From: Acidovorax benzenivorans | Lineage (GTDB): Bacteria > Pseudomonadota > Gammaproteobacteria > Burkholderiales > Burkholderiaceae_C | NCBI RefSeq assembly: GCF_028680575.1 | Contig: NZ_JAPCKI010000003.1 | Span: 248,001-312,000 of the forward strand | DNA: 64,000 nt | Direction: 5' to 3' | Shown: positions 17,692 to 26,794 of the stretch, one piece after another | Position numbering within the stretch: position 1 is the stretch's first letter | Layout of the letters: each line of letters opens with the position of its first letter | Position numbers and translations under genes: made by a program | Notes under the pieces: model-generated | The model's input: only the letters and a program-made list of their open reading frames with translations | What the model was told of the DNA's origin: nothing | Databases searched by the model: none

Positions 17692-19452
17692 TCAAAGCAC
17701 CTCGCTGGCGAAGTCCGCCAGGCGCGAGCGCTCGCCGCGCGCCAGCGTGATGTGACCGCTGTGTGGCCAGCCCTTGAAGCGGTCCACGGCAAAGGTCAAG
17801 CCCGACGAGCCCTCGGTGAGGTAGGGCGTGTCGATCTGCGCCAAGTTGCCCATGCAGATGATCTTGGTGCCTGGGCCCGCCCGGGTGATCAGCGTTTTCA
17901 TCTGCTTGGGCGTCAGGTTCTGGGCCTCGTCGATGATCACGTACTTGTTCAGGAAGGTGCGCCCGCGCATGAAGTTCATGCTCTTGATCTTGATGCGGCT
18001 GCGGATCAGTTCGTTGGTCGCAGCACGACCCCACTCGCCCGCATTGCCGCCATCGCCCTTGGCCAAAAACTCCAGGTTGTCGTCCAGCGCGCCCATCCAG
18101 GGGCCCATCTTTTCCTCTTCGGTGCCCGGCAGGAAGCCGATGTCCTCGCCCACGCTCACGGTGGCGCGGGTCATGATGATCTCGGTGTAGCGGCGGTCGT
18201 CCAGCACCTGGGTCAGGCCCGCGGCCAAGGCCAGCAGGGTCTTGCCGGTGCCGGCGGTGCCGGTCAAGGTCACGAAGTCGATCTCGGGGTCCATGAGCAG
18301 GTTCATGGCGTAGTTCTGCTCGCGGTTGCGGGTGGTCACGCCCCACACGGCGTTCTTGGCCGAGCCATAGTCCTTGAGCGTCTGCAGCACTGCCGTTTTC
18401 TCGCGGATTTCACTCACGCGCGCGAACAGGCTGGGCTCGCCGGGGGCCTCAAAGTACACAAACTGATTGATCATCAGGTGGGGCACGATGGGGCCGCCGA
18501 TGCGGTAGTAAGTGTGGGCGCCACTCTGCCAGCTTTCCACGTTCTTGCCGCTCTTGGCCCAGAAGTCGGGGGGCAGGGCGAGCACACCGGCATAGAGCAG
18601 GTCGCCGTCTTCCAGCGTCTTGTCGTTCTGGTAGTCCTCGGCGTTCAGGCCCAGGGCGCGCGCCTTGACGCGCATGTTGATGTCCTTGGACACCAGCACC
18701 ACTTCGCGCGGGGCATGCAGCTTGCGCAGGGCTTCGACCACACCCAGGATCTGGTTGTCGGCCTTGCCTGGGGGTAGGCTGGTGGGCAGGCTGTAATCCA
18801 GCGGCACCGTCTGGAAGAACAGGTGTCCGCCCGCAGCGCGCTGGCCGGTGGAGTCGAGCTTGAGGCCCTTGGCCATGTCGGCGCCCTGGGCTGCCGCCAG
18901 TGCATCCAGCGTGCGGCTGGCTTGGCGGCCGTTGCGGGCCACTTCGGTCATGCCCTTCTTGTGGCCGTCGAGTTCTTCCAGCACGATCATCGGCAGGAAG
19001 ATGTCGTGTTCTTCAAATCGGAACAGACTGGTCGGGTCGTGCAGCAGCACGTTGGTATCCAGCACAAAGAGCTTGGTCGGGCCTTGCGACGCGGATTTGC
19101 GGGTGCGTGTGGTGGTCGCGGTGGCTGGCGCGGCGCTGGCGGTGACGGCAACAGGAGTGCCGGTGCTGCGCGCCTTGCGCGTGCCGGTGCTGCGGGCCAC
19201 TGGGGCGGCGGAGGGTTCGGGTGTGCGGGCGCGGGTCTCGACCTGGGCCAATGGAGCTGCGCCGGGCGCTGCCAGCGACGAGGTCACGCTGTCTGCCTTG
19301 CGTCCGGCGCGGGTTGGGGTTGTGGCGGTGCGCTGAGGTGTGGCTACGGCTTCGTTGGCCGAGGTGGTGGCTACGCGGGGGCGGGCGGCGACTTCAAAGG
19401 CTTCTGGCGCGAGGAGTGCAGCGCGCCGGCTGGGGGCGGGGGGCAGGGGCAT
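17692..19452 (-). CDS. PIN-domain PhoH family ATPase (PhoH2/YlaK-like)
   Basis: Fusion of an N-terminal PIN ribonuclease domain and a C-terminal PhoH NTPase, the PhoH2 arrangement reported to unwind and cut RNA. From ATG 19452 it has 586 residues. Residues 1-120 are a low-complexity Ala/Thr/Arg extension. The PIN domain starts near 124 (LFVLDTNVLLHDP, then VLEELDGHKKG). The PhoH Walker A TGTAGTGKTLLALAAGL is near 397, and TFLNKYVIIDEAQNLTPKQM carries Walker B. An upstream in-frame ATG at 19503 lies inside the bcp terminator and is rejected. A small membrane protein follows, overlapping in control. Confidence 0.93.
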   Translation of the reverse strand: MPLPPAPSRRAALLAPEAFEVAARPRVATTSANEAVATPQRTATTPTRAGRKADSVTSSLAAPGAAPLAQVETRARTPEPSAAPVARSTGTRKARSTGTPVAVTASAAPATATTTRTRKSASQGPTKLFVLDTNVLLHDPTSLFRFEEHDIFLPMIVLEELDGHKKGMTEVARNGRQASRTLDALAAAQGADMAKGLKLDSTGQRAAGGHLFFQTVPLDYSLPTSLPPGKADNQILGVVEALRKLHAPREVVLVSKDINMRVKARALGLNAEDYQNDKTLEDGDLLYAGVLALPPDFWAKSGKNVESWQSGAHTYYRIGGPIVPHLMINQFVYFEAPGEPSLFARVSEIREKTAVLQTLKDYGSAKNAVWGVTTRNREQNYAMNLLMDPEIDFVTLTGTAGTGKTLLALAAGLTQVLDDRRYTEIIMTRATVSVGEDIGFLPGTEEEKMGPWMGALDDNLEFLAKGDGGNAGEWGRAATNELIRSRIKIKSMNFMRGRTFLNKYVIIDEAQNLTPKQMKTLITRAGPGTKIICMGNLAQIDTPYLTEGSSGLTFAVDRFKGWPHSGHITLARGERSRLADFASEVL

Positions 19453-19501
19453 GGTGGCAGGGCCTCGGTCGGTAAAAGGGAACGGATGGGTGTCAGAAAG
19501 C

Positions 19502-19533
19502 AAAAAGCCGCCTGGAGGCCAAGGCGGCTTTTT
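19502..19533 (-). terminator. Rho-independent terminator of bcp
   Basis: Perfect 11-bp inverted repeat AAAAAGCCGCC / GGCGGCTTTTT with a 10-nt loop, between bcp and phoH on the minus strand. It has A-runs and T-runs on both sides, so it could work in both directions. Confidence 0.85.
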
Positions 19534-19692
19534 GGGTGGGTGCTAACGGTGCAATAACCAGGGGCATTGATCCATTATGCCCACTCCGTGTGTCTTGCCA
19601 GGGCAAAACGGCCGGTGTGTCGCGCGGATGCTCCAGTGCCTCGGGGTGGATTGCAGTGGGTACAACGAACCTTGTGCAATCAGGTCGTCAGC

Positions 19693-20178
19693 TCAGGCGG
19701 CTTTTTTCAGGGCCTTGAGGGATTTGACGGTCTTGAGGACTTCGTCCACATGGCCTGGCACCTTGAGGCCGCGCCACTCTTGCACCAGCAAGCCGTCAGG
19801 GCCGATCAGGAAGGTGCTGCGCTCAATGCCCTTGACCTTCTTGCCGTACATGATCTTGTTCTTGACCACGCCGAACATGTGGCACATCTTCTCTTCGGTG
19901 TCGGCGATCAACTCGAAAGGCAGTTCCAGCTTTTCCTTGAAGTCGTCGTGCGACTTCATGTTGTCGCGCGATACGCCGAACACGGCAGCGCCAGCCTTCA
20001 CGAAATCTTTGTACTTATCGCGAAACTGCATGGCCTCCGTGGTGCAGCCCGGCGTGTTGTCCTTGGGATAGAAGTAGAGAACCAGAATTTGGCCAAGGTG
20101 AGAGGTGTTGGAGACCTTGAGTCCACCGGTCGCGTTGGCTTCAAATTCAGGGAGGGGTTTGTTGACAACGATCGCCAT
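19693..20178 (-). CDS. bcp: Thioredoxin-dependent peroxiredoxin, BCP/PrxQ type
   Basis: Reduces hydroperoxides in the cytoplasm. The 161 residues contain the peroxidatic Cys45 in DNTPGCTTEAMQFRD and the fold signature VLYFYPKDNTPGC. The usual resolving Cys five residues later (position 50) is Met. Cys99 in EEKMCHMFGV is the only other cysteine I see, so it may act as a one-Cys enzyme or use Cys99. The conserved Arg is in IERSTFLIGPDG. A terminator follows about 160 bases downstream; the interval also has no gene. Confidence 0.95.
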   Translation of the reverse strand: MAIVVNKPLPEFEANATGGLKVSNTSHLGQILVLYFYPKDNTPGCTTEAMQFRDKYKDFVKAGAAVFGVSRDNMKSHDDFKEKLELPFELIADTEEKMCHMFGVVKNKIMYGKKVKGIERSTFLIGPDGLLVQEWRGLKVPGHVDEVLKTVKSLKALKKAA

Positions 20179-20410
20179 ATCACTTCAATCTCTCAGGATG
20201 TAGTCGTTGGTAAGCCGGGGGAGTGGGTGTGTTATTGCTCTTGGTGGTGCCCCCGACCGCAACCCGTGATTTTACCCTGAAATCGGTTCCCGGCCAAATG
20301 TAAGACAGTGTGTCCTGCATGGGGCTGCGGGCACTTTGGCAAGGCTGTGCATAGGTCGTAGTTCGTGTGGGTCGCTACGCTAGGCTTGTGGGTAGGCGAT
20401 GGGTTGGCGC

Positions 20411-20782
20411 TCAGACTTCCAGAATCAGGGCAGCAACCACGTTGCGCCCTTCGCTGGCCAGGATGTTGTATGTGCGGCAGGCTGCCTGCGTGTCCATGGT
20501 CTCCAGCCCGAGTCGTCGCGCGATCAGGGGTGCCAGCCACGCGGGCGGTGGAAAGCGATTGCGCAGTCCGCTGCCAAAAATGACCAGTTCGGTTTCCAGT
20601 TCGGCCAGTTGGGCGAAATGCTCAGGGGTCAGGTCCTCGAAGCGGGTGCAGGGCCAGGGCTGGCGCAGCCCCGCCGAGCCGATGATGACGCTGTGGGTGA
20701 TTTTGTCGGCGTCGATGCCGATCCAGCCGGGGCCGTAGCCGCTGATGGTCTGTGCGTTGGAGCGGTCGGGCTGGAATTTCAT
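20411..20782 (-). CDS. Mth938/Xcc1710-like domain protein (DUF498)
   Basis: A 123-residue protein of the Mth938-like fold (related to NDUFAF3/AAMDC). Key segments are ISGYGPGWIGID, HSVIIGSAG, ETELVIFGSGLRNRFPPP and MDTQAACRTYNILASEGRNVVAALILE, read in parts. The biochemical role is unknown; mitochondrial relatives help assemble complex I. The complex I genes lie 16 kb away, so I draw no link. It diverges from alaA, with about 150 bases between the two starts. Confidence 0.85.
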   Translation of the reverse strand: MKFQPDRSNAQTISGYGPGWIGIDADKITHSVIIGSAGLRQPWPCTRFEDLTPEHFAQLAELETELVIFGSGLRNRFPPPAWLAPLIARRLGLETMDTQAACRTYNILASEGRNVVAALILEV

Positions 20783-20931
20783 GGCGGGAGATGGTGGGCC
20801 GTAGGTGCTGCGGGGTGCGGCAGCGGCGCTTGGCGCCAGGGGAGGGCTGCGGTTCTGTGGTCAAATTATAGGTTTCGCCTGAGGGCGCCGGTTCCGGCTA
20901 CCTCCTGACCCCACCGCACTACTGTCAGCGC

Positions 20932-22176
20932 ATGAAAACCGTCCAAAAATCCGCCAAGCTCGCCAATGTTTGCTACGACATCCGGGGCCCGATCATGGAC
21001 GCGGCCAAGCAGATGGAGGAGGACGGGCACAAGATCATCAAGCTCAATATCGGCAATCTGGCGGTGTTCGGCTTTGACGCCCCCGAGGAGATCCAGCAGG
21101 ACATGATCCGCAACCTGCCGAACTCGGCGGGCTACTCGGACAGCAAGGGCATCTTTGCGGCCCGCAAGGCCGTGATGCACGAGACGCAGAAGCAGGGCAT
21201 CAAGGGCGTGACGCTGGACGATATCTACCTGGGCAATGGTGCGAGCGAGCTGATCGTGATGGCCACGAATGCGCTGCTGGACACGGGCGACGAGTTGCTG
21301 CTGCCTTCGCCTGACTACCCGCTTTGGACCGCTGCGGCCAGCCTGTCGGGCGGCACGCCGGTGCATTACCTGTGCGATGAGGCCAATGGCTGGATGCCTG
21401 ACCTGGATGACATCCGCGCCAAGATCACGCCGCGCACCAAAGGCATCGTGGTCATCAACCCCAACAACCCCACGGGTGCGCTGTATTCGGACGAGCTGCT
21501 CAAGGGCATCGTCGCCATTGCCCGCGAACACGGCCTGGTGATCTTTGCGGACGAGGTGTACGACAAGGTGCTGTACGACGGTGCCAAGCACACGGCCATC
21601 GGCTCACTGAGCGAGGATGTGCTCACACTCACCTTCAACTCGCTGTCCAAGAGCTACCGCTCCTGCGGCTACCGGGCTGGCTGGCTGGTGGTGTCGGGCG
21701 ACAAGAAGCCCGCCAAGGATTACATCGAGGGTCTGAACATGCTCTCGAACATGCGCTTGTGCGCCAATGTGCCGGGTCAGTGGGCGGTGCAGACGGCGCT
21801 GGGTGGTTACCAGAGCATCAACGAACTGGTGTGCGAAGGCGGTCGCCTGCGCAAGCAGCGTGACCTGGCCTATGAACTGATCACGGCCATTCCGGGCGTG
21901 ACCTGCGTGAAGCCCCAAGCAGCGCTGTACATGTTCCCGCGTCTTGACCCTGCGGTGTATCCCATCGAGGACGACCAGCAGTTCTTCCTCGAACTGCTGC
22001 AGGAAACCAAGGTCATGCTGGTGCAGGGCACGGGTTTCAACTGGCCTGCTCCGGACCATTTCCGCATCGTGTTCCTGCCCCATGAAGACGATCTGCGCGA
22101 TGCCATCGGCCGCGTTGCGCGCTTCCTGGAGCAATACCGCAAACGCAAGCAGTCCGCCGCGGCCCTCGCGGCCTGA
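20932..22176 (+). CDS. alaA: Alanine-forming PLP aminotransferase (AlaA type)
   Basis: Class I/II aminotransferase closely resembling E. coli AlaA (glutamate-pyruvate transaminase). The 414 residues include GNGASELIVMATNALL, PSPDYPLWTAA, and INPNNPTGALYSDELL with the Asn that contacts PLP. The Schiff-base lysine is Lys240 in FNSLSKSYRSCGYRAGW, followed by MRLCANVPGQWA. Position 45 region NIGNLAVFGFDAPEE departs from the usual GNPAPFGF. The same-strand genes downstream are DUF1176, hom and thrC, an amino-acid block. Confidence 0.9.
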   Translation: MKTVQKSAKLANVCYDIRGPIMDAAKQMEEDGHKIIKLNIGNLAVFGFDAPEEIQQDMIRNLPNSAGYSDSKGIFAARKAVMHETQKQGIKGVTLDDIYLGNGASELIVMATNALLDTGDELLLPSPDYPLWTAAASLSGGTPVHYLCDEANGWMPDLDDIRAKITPRTKGIVVINPNNPTGALYSDELLKGIVAIAREHGLVIFADEVYDKVLYDGAKHTAIGSLSEDVLTLTFNSLSKSYRSCGYRAGWLVVSGDKKPAKDYIEGLNMLSNMRLCANVPGQWAVQTALGGYQSINELVCEGGRLRKQRDLAYELITAIPGVTCVKPQAALYMFPRLDPAVYPIEDDQQFFLELLQETKVMLVQGTGFNWPAPDHFRIVFLPHEDDLRDAIGRVARFLEQYRKRKQSAAALAA

Positions 22177-22215
22177 TCCGCGTCGCGCTGCCCACAAGAC
22201 AAGGCAATACGCTCC

Positions 22216-23244
22216 ATGCGCAGCCCCCTCACTTTTGACCTGGTTCGGCTTGCCGCTGCCTGTGTGCTTGTGGTGACGGGGTTCCTCGGCCCTGTGCAGG
22301 CTGCCGACAAGGGCAAGGAGCCCGTCAGCTTTCAGCACAAGGATTGGGCCTTGCAATGCGACAACACCCGTACCTGCCGGGCCGTGGGCTACCAGTCGGA
22401 GAGCGGTGAGTCAGAGCCTGTCTCCCTGCGGCTGACCCGCGAGGCGGGGCCCGATACACCGGTATTGGTGGACCTGCAGGTGTCCACCGAGAAAGCCTCT
22501 CCCGCGTCGCTGCATCTCAAGGTGGGCGCGCTGTCGTTGCCGGGGCTCAAAGGCGACACACCACGTGTGCCCGCGGCGCAGGTGCCCCGCCTGTTGCAAG
22601 AGCTACTCAAGAACGAAGAGGCCACCGTCGCCGCTGGCAAGGACCGCTGGGTGCTGTCGCTGGCCGGGGCCACTGCCGTGCTGCTCAAGATGGACGAGGC
22701 TCAGGGCCGGGTGGGCACGCCCAGTGCACTGGTGCGCAAGGGCGTGAAGCCCGAGGCTTCCGTGCTGTCTCCCTTGCCAGCTCCAGTGATCAAGGCTGTG
22801 GCCCCGTTGCCTGCGCGCAAGGGGGATGCCGCGCTGGCCAAGCCGCTGGTTGCTGCGCTGGACCGCGCCAGCACCGAGGGGCAGTGCAATGGCGACGATG
22901 CGTTCAACCCCGCGAACGTGCAGGTCTATCGCCTGACGGAGCGCAAGGTGCTGCTGTCTGTGCCGTGTGGCATGGGCGCCTACAACTTCAGCAGCCTGCT
23001 GTGGGTGGCCAATGACCGCCCTCCCTATAAGCCAGAGCCCTTGCAGGACGTGGATGGAGATTTCGATCCGGCCTCGGGCACCGTGCACTCGGCGATGAAG
23101 GGCCGTGGCATTGGCGACTGCTGGTGGGTGCGCGAGTGGCAGTTCGACGGTCAGGGCTTTGTGCTGAGCGGCGAGTCTGGCGACGGCATGTGCCGTGGCT
23201 TTGCGGGCGGTGCCTGGCAACTGCCGACCTATGTCACGCGCTGA
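22216..23244 (+). CDS. DUF1176 exported protein
   Basis: A 342-residue protein with an N-terminal signal peptide (hydrophobic AAACVLVVTGFLGPVQA, cleavage near residue 29-30) and the DUF1176 pattern: KDWALQCDNTRTCRAVGYQSE near 35-56, paired cysteines in the middle (GQCNGDDA), LSVPCGMGAYN, and a C-terminal RGIGDCWWVREWQFDGQGF. Likely periplasmic with disulfides. The function is unknown. It starts 39 bases after alaA and precedes hom by about 70 bases. Confidence 0.85.
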   Translation: MRSPLTFDLVRLAAACVLVVTGFLGPVQAADKGKEPVSFQHKDWALQCDNTRTCRAVGYQSESGESEPVSLRLTREAGPDTPVLVDLQVSTEKASPASLHLKVGALSLPGLKGDTPRVPAAQVPRLLQELLKNEEATVAAGKDRWVLSLAGATAVLLKMDEAQGRVGTPSALVRKGVKPEASVLSPLPAPVIKAVAPLPARKGDAALAKPLVAALDRASTEGQCNGDDAFNPANVQVYRLTERKVLLSVPCGMGAYNFSSLLWVANDRPPYKPEPLQDVDGDFDPASGTVHSAMKGRGIGDCWWVREWQFDGQGFVLSGESGDGMCRGFAGGAWQLPTYVTR

Positions 23245-23315
23245 TGGAGTCTTTGCACCGTACCGCGCCTTCTTCGTCCCTCCCGAAACATTTTTTTATT
23301 TCTCTTCCCATTGCT

Positions 23316-24650
23316 ATGAAACCCATCCAAGTAGGCCTTCTGGGCATCGGCACCGTCGGCAGCGGCGTGTTCAACGTGTTGCAGCGCAACCAGGACGAGA
23401 TCAGCCGCCGTGCTGGCCGTGGCATCCAGATCACCATGGTGGCCGACCTGGACGTAGCACGTGCCAAGGCCGTGGTGGGTGATGGCGTCCAGGTTGTCAA
23501 CGACGCCCGCGCCATCATTGCCAACCCCGACATCGACATCGTCATCGAGTTGATTGGCGGCTACGGCATTGCCCGTGCGCTGGTGCTGGAAGCCATTGCG
23601 GCTGGCAAGCACGTGGTCACCGCCAACAAGGCGCTGCTGGCCGTGCACGGCACCGAGATTTTTGCCGCCGCATCGGCCAAGGGCGTGATGGTGGCCTTCG
23701 AGGCCGCCGTGGCCGGTGGCATCCCCATCATCAAGGCCCTGCGCGAAGGCCTCACCGCCAACCGCATCCAGTGGATCGCCGGGATCATCAACGGCACCAC
23801 CAACTTCATCCTGTCCGAGATGCGCAGCAAGGGCCTGGACTTTGACGTGGTGCTCAAAGAAGCCCAGCGCCTGGGCTATGCCGAGGCCGACCCCACCTTC
23901 GACATCGAAGGTGTGGACGCCGCCCACAAGGTCACGCTGATGAGCGCCATTGCCTTCGGCATCCCGGTGCAGTTTGACAAGGCCTATGTCGAGGGCATCA
24001 CCAAGCTCGGCGCGGCCGACATCAAGTACGCCGAGCAACTGGGCTATCGCATCAAGCTGTTGGGCATTACCAAGCGCGCCGAGAAGGGTGTGGAACTGCG
24101 TGTGCACCCCAGCCTGGTGCCGTCCAAACGCCTGATTGCCAACGTGGAAGGCGCCATGAACGCCGTGGTGGTGCAGGGTGATGCCGTGGGCACCACGCTG
24201 TACTACGGCAAGGGCGCGGGCTCTGAGCCCACCGCCAGCGCCGTGATCGCCGACCTGGTGGACATCGCCCGCCTGCACACGGCTGACCCCGAGCACCGCG
24301 TGCCGCACCTGGCCTTCCAGGCCAACACCTTGGCCGACGCCATGGGCACGCTGCCCGTGCTGCCCATGAGCGAAGTGGTCACCAGCTACTACCTGCGCCT
24401 GCGCGTGGCCGACCAGGCTGGCGTACTGGCCAAGGTCACGGGCCTGCTGGCCGAGGCGGGTGTGAGCATCGACGCCGTGCTGCAGCGCGAAGCCGACGAA
24501 GTGGGTGGCGAGGGCTCCACCCAGACCGACCTCATCATCCTGACCCACGACACCCGCGAAGGCACCATGGACGCCGTCATCGCCCAGATGCAGGCGCTGC
24601 CCACGGTGCTGGCGCCCATCACGCGCATCCGCAAGGAGGAACTGAACTGA
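23316..24650 (+). CDS. hom: Homoserine dehydrogenase
   Basis: Reduces aspartate semialdehyde, the Asd product, to homoserine for threonine and methionine. From ATG 23316 (MKPIQVGLLGIGTVGSGVF) it has 444 residues. The NAD(P) motif GIGTVGSGV is at about 10-18. VVTANKALLAVHG and AGIINGTTNFIL are the catalytic-domain signatures, and GAGSEPTASAV follows. The C-terminal ACT domain, from about 355, usually gives feedback control by threonine. Further upstream in-frame ATGs fall inside the DUF1176 gene and are rejected. The stop overlaps the thrC start by one base. Confidence 0.97.
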   Translation: MKPIQVGLLGIGTVGSGVFNVLQRNQDEISRRAGRGIQITMVADLDVARAKAVVGDGVQVVNDARAIIANPDIDIVIELIGGYGIARALVLEAIAAGKHVVTANKALLAVHGTEIFAAASAKGVMVAFEAAVAGGIPIIKALREGLTANRIQWIAGIINGTTNFILSEMRSKGLDFDVVLKEAQRLGYAEADPTFDIEGVDAAHKVTLMSAIAFGIPVQFDKAYVEGITKLGAADIKYAEQLGYRIKLLGITKRAEKGVELRVHPSLVPSKRLIANVEGAMNAVVVQGDAVGTTLYYGKGAGSEPTASAVIADLVDIARLHTADPEHRVPHLAFQANTLADAMGTLPVLPMSEVVTSYYLRLRVADQAGVLAKVTGLLAEAGVSIDAVLQREADEVGGEGSTQTDLIILTHDTREGTMDAVIAQMQALPTVLAPITRIRKEELN

Positions 24651-26089
24651 TGCTGTACATCTCCACGCGCGGCCACGCCGACCGCAAACATTTCTGCGAC
24701 ATCCTGCTCGAAGGCCTGGCGCCCGATGGCGGCCTGTATCTGCCCGAGCAGTACCCGAAGGTCAGCGACGCCATGCTGACCAAGCTGCGCACGGCTTACC
24801 ACGAGCAGGGCTACGCCGAGCTGGCGTTCCAGATCCTGTCGCTGTACATCGATGACATCCCTGCTGCGGACCTCAAGGCCATCTGCGCCAAGACGTATAC
24901 CGCTGAGGTGTTTGGCACCGGCGAGATCGTGCCCCTGCGCCACCTCGAAGACGGTCTGTGGCTCGAAGCCTTGTCCAACGGCCCCACGCTGGCCTTCAAG
25001 GACATGGCCATGCAGCTGTTGGGCAACCTGTTCGAGTACGAACTCAAGCGCCGTGGCGAGCAGCTCAACATCCTGGGTGCCACCAGTGGCGACACCGGCA
25101 GCGCCGCTGAGTACGCCATGCGTGGCAAAGAGGGTGTGCGCGTTTTCATGACCAGCCCGCACGGCCGCATGAGCGCGTTCCAGCAGGCCCAGATGTTCAG
25201 CCTGCAGGACGAGAACATCCACAACATCGCCATCGAAGGCGTGTTTGACGACTGCCAGGACATCGTCAAGGCCGTCAGCAACGACCTCGCCTTCAAGCGC
25301 AAGTACAAGATCGGCACCGTCAACTCCATCAACTGGGCGCGCCTGCTGGCGCAGGTGGTGTACTACTTTGCGGGCTACATCCAGGCCACCGAGACCAACA
25401 ACCAGAAGGTCAGCTTCACGGTACCCAGTGGCAACTTCGGCAACGTCTGCGCTGGCCATGTGGCGCGCATGATGGGCCTGCCCATTGCCAAGCTGGTGGT
25501 TGCCACCAACGAGAACGATGTGCTCGATGAGTTCTTCCGCACCGGCGCATACCGCGTACGCACCGCTGCCGACACACATGAGACCTCAAGCCCCTCGATG
25601 GATATCAGCAAAGCCAGCAATTTCGAACGTTTCATCTTTGACCTGCTGGGCCGCAACGGCCAGCGCACGAACGCGTTGTTTGCCAAAGCGCTGCCCGCCT
25701 ATGGCAGGTTCGACTTGAGCACCGAACCGCTGTTTGCCGATGCCGCCGCCAAATACGGCTTTGAAAGCGGCAAGAGCACCCACGCAGACCGCCTGGCCAC
25801 CATCAAGGACAACTTCGAGCGCCACGGCGTCACCATCGACACCCACACGGCCGACGGCGTAAAGGTGGCACGCGAACATCACCAAGATGCCAAGGTGCCC
25901 ATGATCGTGCTGGAGACGGCGCTGCCCATCAAGTTTGCCGAGACCATCGTCGAAGCCCTGGGCCATGCGCCGGAGCGGCCCGCCAAGTTCGCGGGCATCG
26001 AAGACCTGCCCAAGCGTGTGCACGTCCTGCCTGCCAATGTGCAGTTGGTCAAGCAATACATCGAGCGCCACTGCGCGCCCGCCCTCTAA
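24650..26089 (+). CDS. thrC: Threonine synthase
   Basis: PLP enzyme that turns O-phosphohomoserine into threonine. It has 479 residues, the long (class with E. coli-like) form. The N-terminus MLYISTRGHADRKHFCDILLEGLAPDGGLY (read in parts) is typical. The PLP lysine is Lys117 in PTLAFKDMAMQLLG. GATSGDTGSAAEYA binds phosphate, and VPSGNFGNVCAGHVARMMG is conserved. It overlaps the hom stop by one base (TGATG), so translation is coupled. A hairpin without a T-run follows. Confidence 0.97.
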   Translation: MLYISTRGHADRKHFCDILLEGLAPDGGLYLPEQYPKVSDAMLTKLRTAYHEQGYAELAFQILSLYIDDIPAADLKAICAKTYTAEVFGTGEIVPLRHLEDGLWLEALSNGPTLAFKDMAMQLLGNLFEYELKRRGEQLNILGATSGDTGSAAEYAMRGKEGVRVFMTSPHGRMSAFQQAQMFSLQDENIHNIAIEGVFDDCQDIVKAVSNDLAFKRKYKIGTVNSINWARLLAQVVYYFAGYIQATETNNQKVSFTVPSGNFGNVCAGHVARMMGLPIAKLVVATNENDVLDEFFRTGAYRVRTAADTHETSSPSMDISKASNFERFIFDLLGRNGQRTNALFAKALPAYGRFDLSTEPLFADAAAKYGFESGKSTHADRLATIKDNFERHGVTIDTHTADGVKVAREHHQDAKVPMIVLETALPIKFAETIVEALGHAPERPAKFAGIEDLPKRVHVLPANVQLVKQYIERHCAPAL

Positions 26090-26102
26090 GGGCAAATCCG
26101 TG

Positions 26103-26133
26103 GCCGCTCCGTCGCAGCGTATGCGGGAGCGGC
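26103..26133 (+). terminator. Possible weak terminator hairpin of thrC
   Basis: GCCGCTCC (26103-26110) pairs with GGAGCGGC (26126-26133) 13 bases after the thrC stop. No T-run follows, so termination would have to be weak or factor-dependent. Confidence 0.35.
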
Positions 26134-26150
26134 TCAGGAGTTGGGTTTGA

Positions 26151-26203
26151 ATAAAAAATGCCCCTGGCGCTTATCTGGTAAGCGTTAGCAGCTATAAATA
26201 GAA
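26151..26203. repeat. Dispersed palindromic repeat, copy 5 (thrC-mobB gap)
   Basis: AATAAAAAATGCCCCTGGCGCTTATCTGG... with imperfect arms GGCGCTTA / TAAGCGTT followed by AGCAGCTATAAATA. It lies just upstream of mobB. Confidence 0.6.
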
Positions 26204-26224
26204 TAGCTAATAAAGGAGCAGTGG

Positions 26225-26794
26225 ATGAAGGTTGTCGGTTTTGCCGGTTTTTCCGGCAGTGGCAAGACCACGCTGGTCGAGCAGTTGATCCCCGAGCTGC
26301 GGCTGCGCGGGCTGCGGGTGTCGGTGGTCAAACATGCCCACCACAGTTTCGACATCGACCACCCGGGCAAGGACACGTACCGCCACCGCGAGGCAGGGGC
26401 CTTCGAGGTGGTGGCCGCCTCCGACAAGCGCCTGATGCTGGTGCGCGAGTTCGAGCAGCCCGCCACGCTCAGCGTGCACCACCTGCTGGCCGAGCTGTAC
26501 CAGGGCGTGGACTGGGTGCTGGTGGAAGGGTTCAAGGACAGCGATCTGCTCAAGGTCGAAGTCTGGCGCGCCCCCGAGCCCGGCCAGGTGGCCAAGCCCG
26601 TGCGCTACCCCGAAGACGATTTTGTGGTCGCCGTGGCCACCGATGCCCCGCAGGGCCTGCCCGTGCCTACCCAACTGCCTTTGCTGGACCTCAACAGCCC
26701 GGCGCAGGTGGTGGACTGGCTGCTCCAGTACGAGCACCGCTTTGAATACCACTGGGATCTGCACGGAGGCCTGGTGCCATGCGCCCCCCAATGA
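26225..26794 (+). CDS. mobB: Molybdopterin-guanine dinucleotide biosynthesis adaptor MobB
   Basis: GTP-binding adaptor that aids attachment of GMP to molybdopterin by MobA. The 189 residues start MKVVGFAGFSGSGKTTLVEQ with the P-loop at 8-16. VVKHAHHSFDIDHPGKDT and HREAGAFEVVAASDKR (read in parts) are typical MobB segments, and VLVEGFKDSDLLKVEVWR holds the Walker B-like acid. An AAAGGAGC ribosome site precedes it. Its end overlaps the moeA start by 16 bases. Confidence 0.95.
   Translation: MKVVGFAGFSGSGKTTLVEQLIPELRLRGLRVSVVKHAHHSFDIDHPGKDTYRHREAGAFEVVAASDKRLMLVREFEQPATLSVHHLLAELYQGVDWVLVEGFKDSDLLKVEVWRAPEPGQVAKPVRYPEDDFVVAVATDAPQGLPVPTQLPLLDLNSPAQVVDWLLQYEHRFEYHWDLHGGLVPCAPQ

Noticed and set aside
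23124-23315. 64-codon extension of hom
   Set aside because: It lies inside the DUF1176 gene in another frame; hom starts naturally at MKPIQVGLLG.
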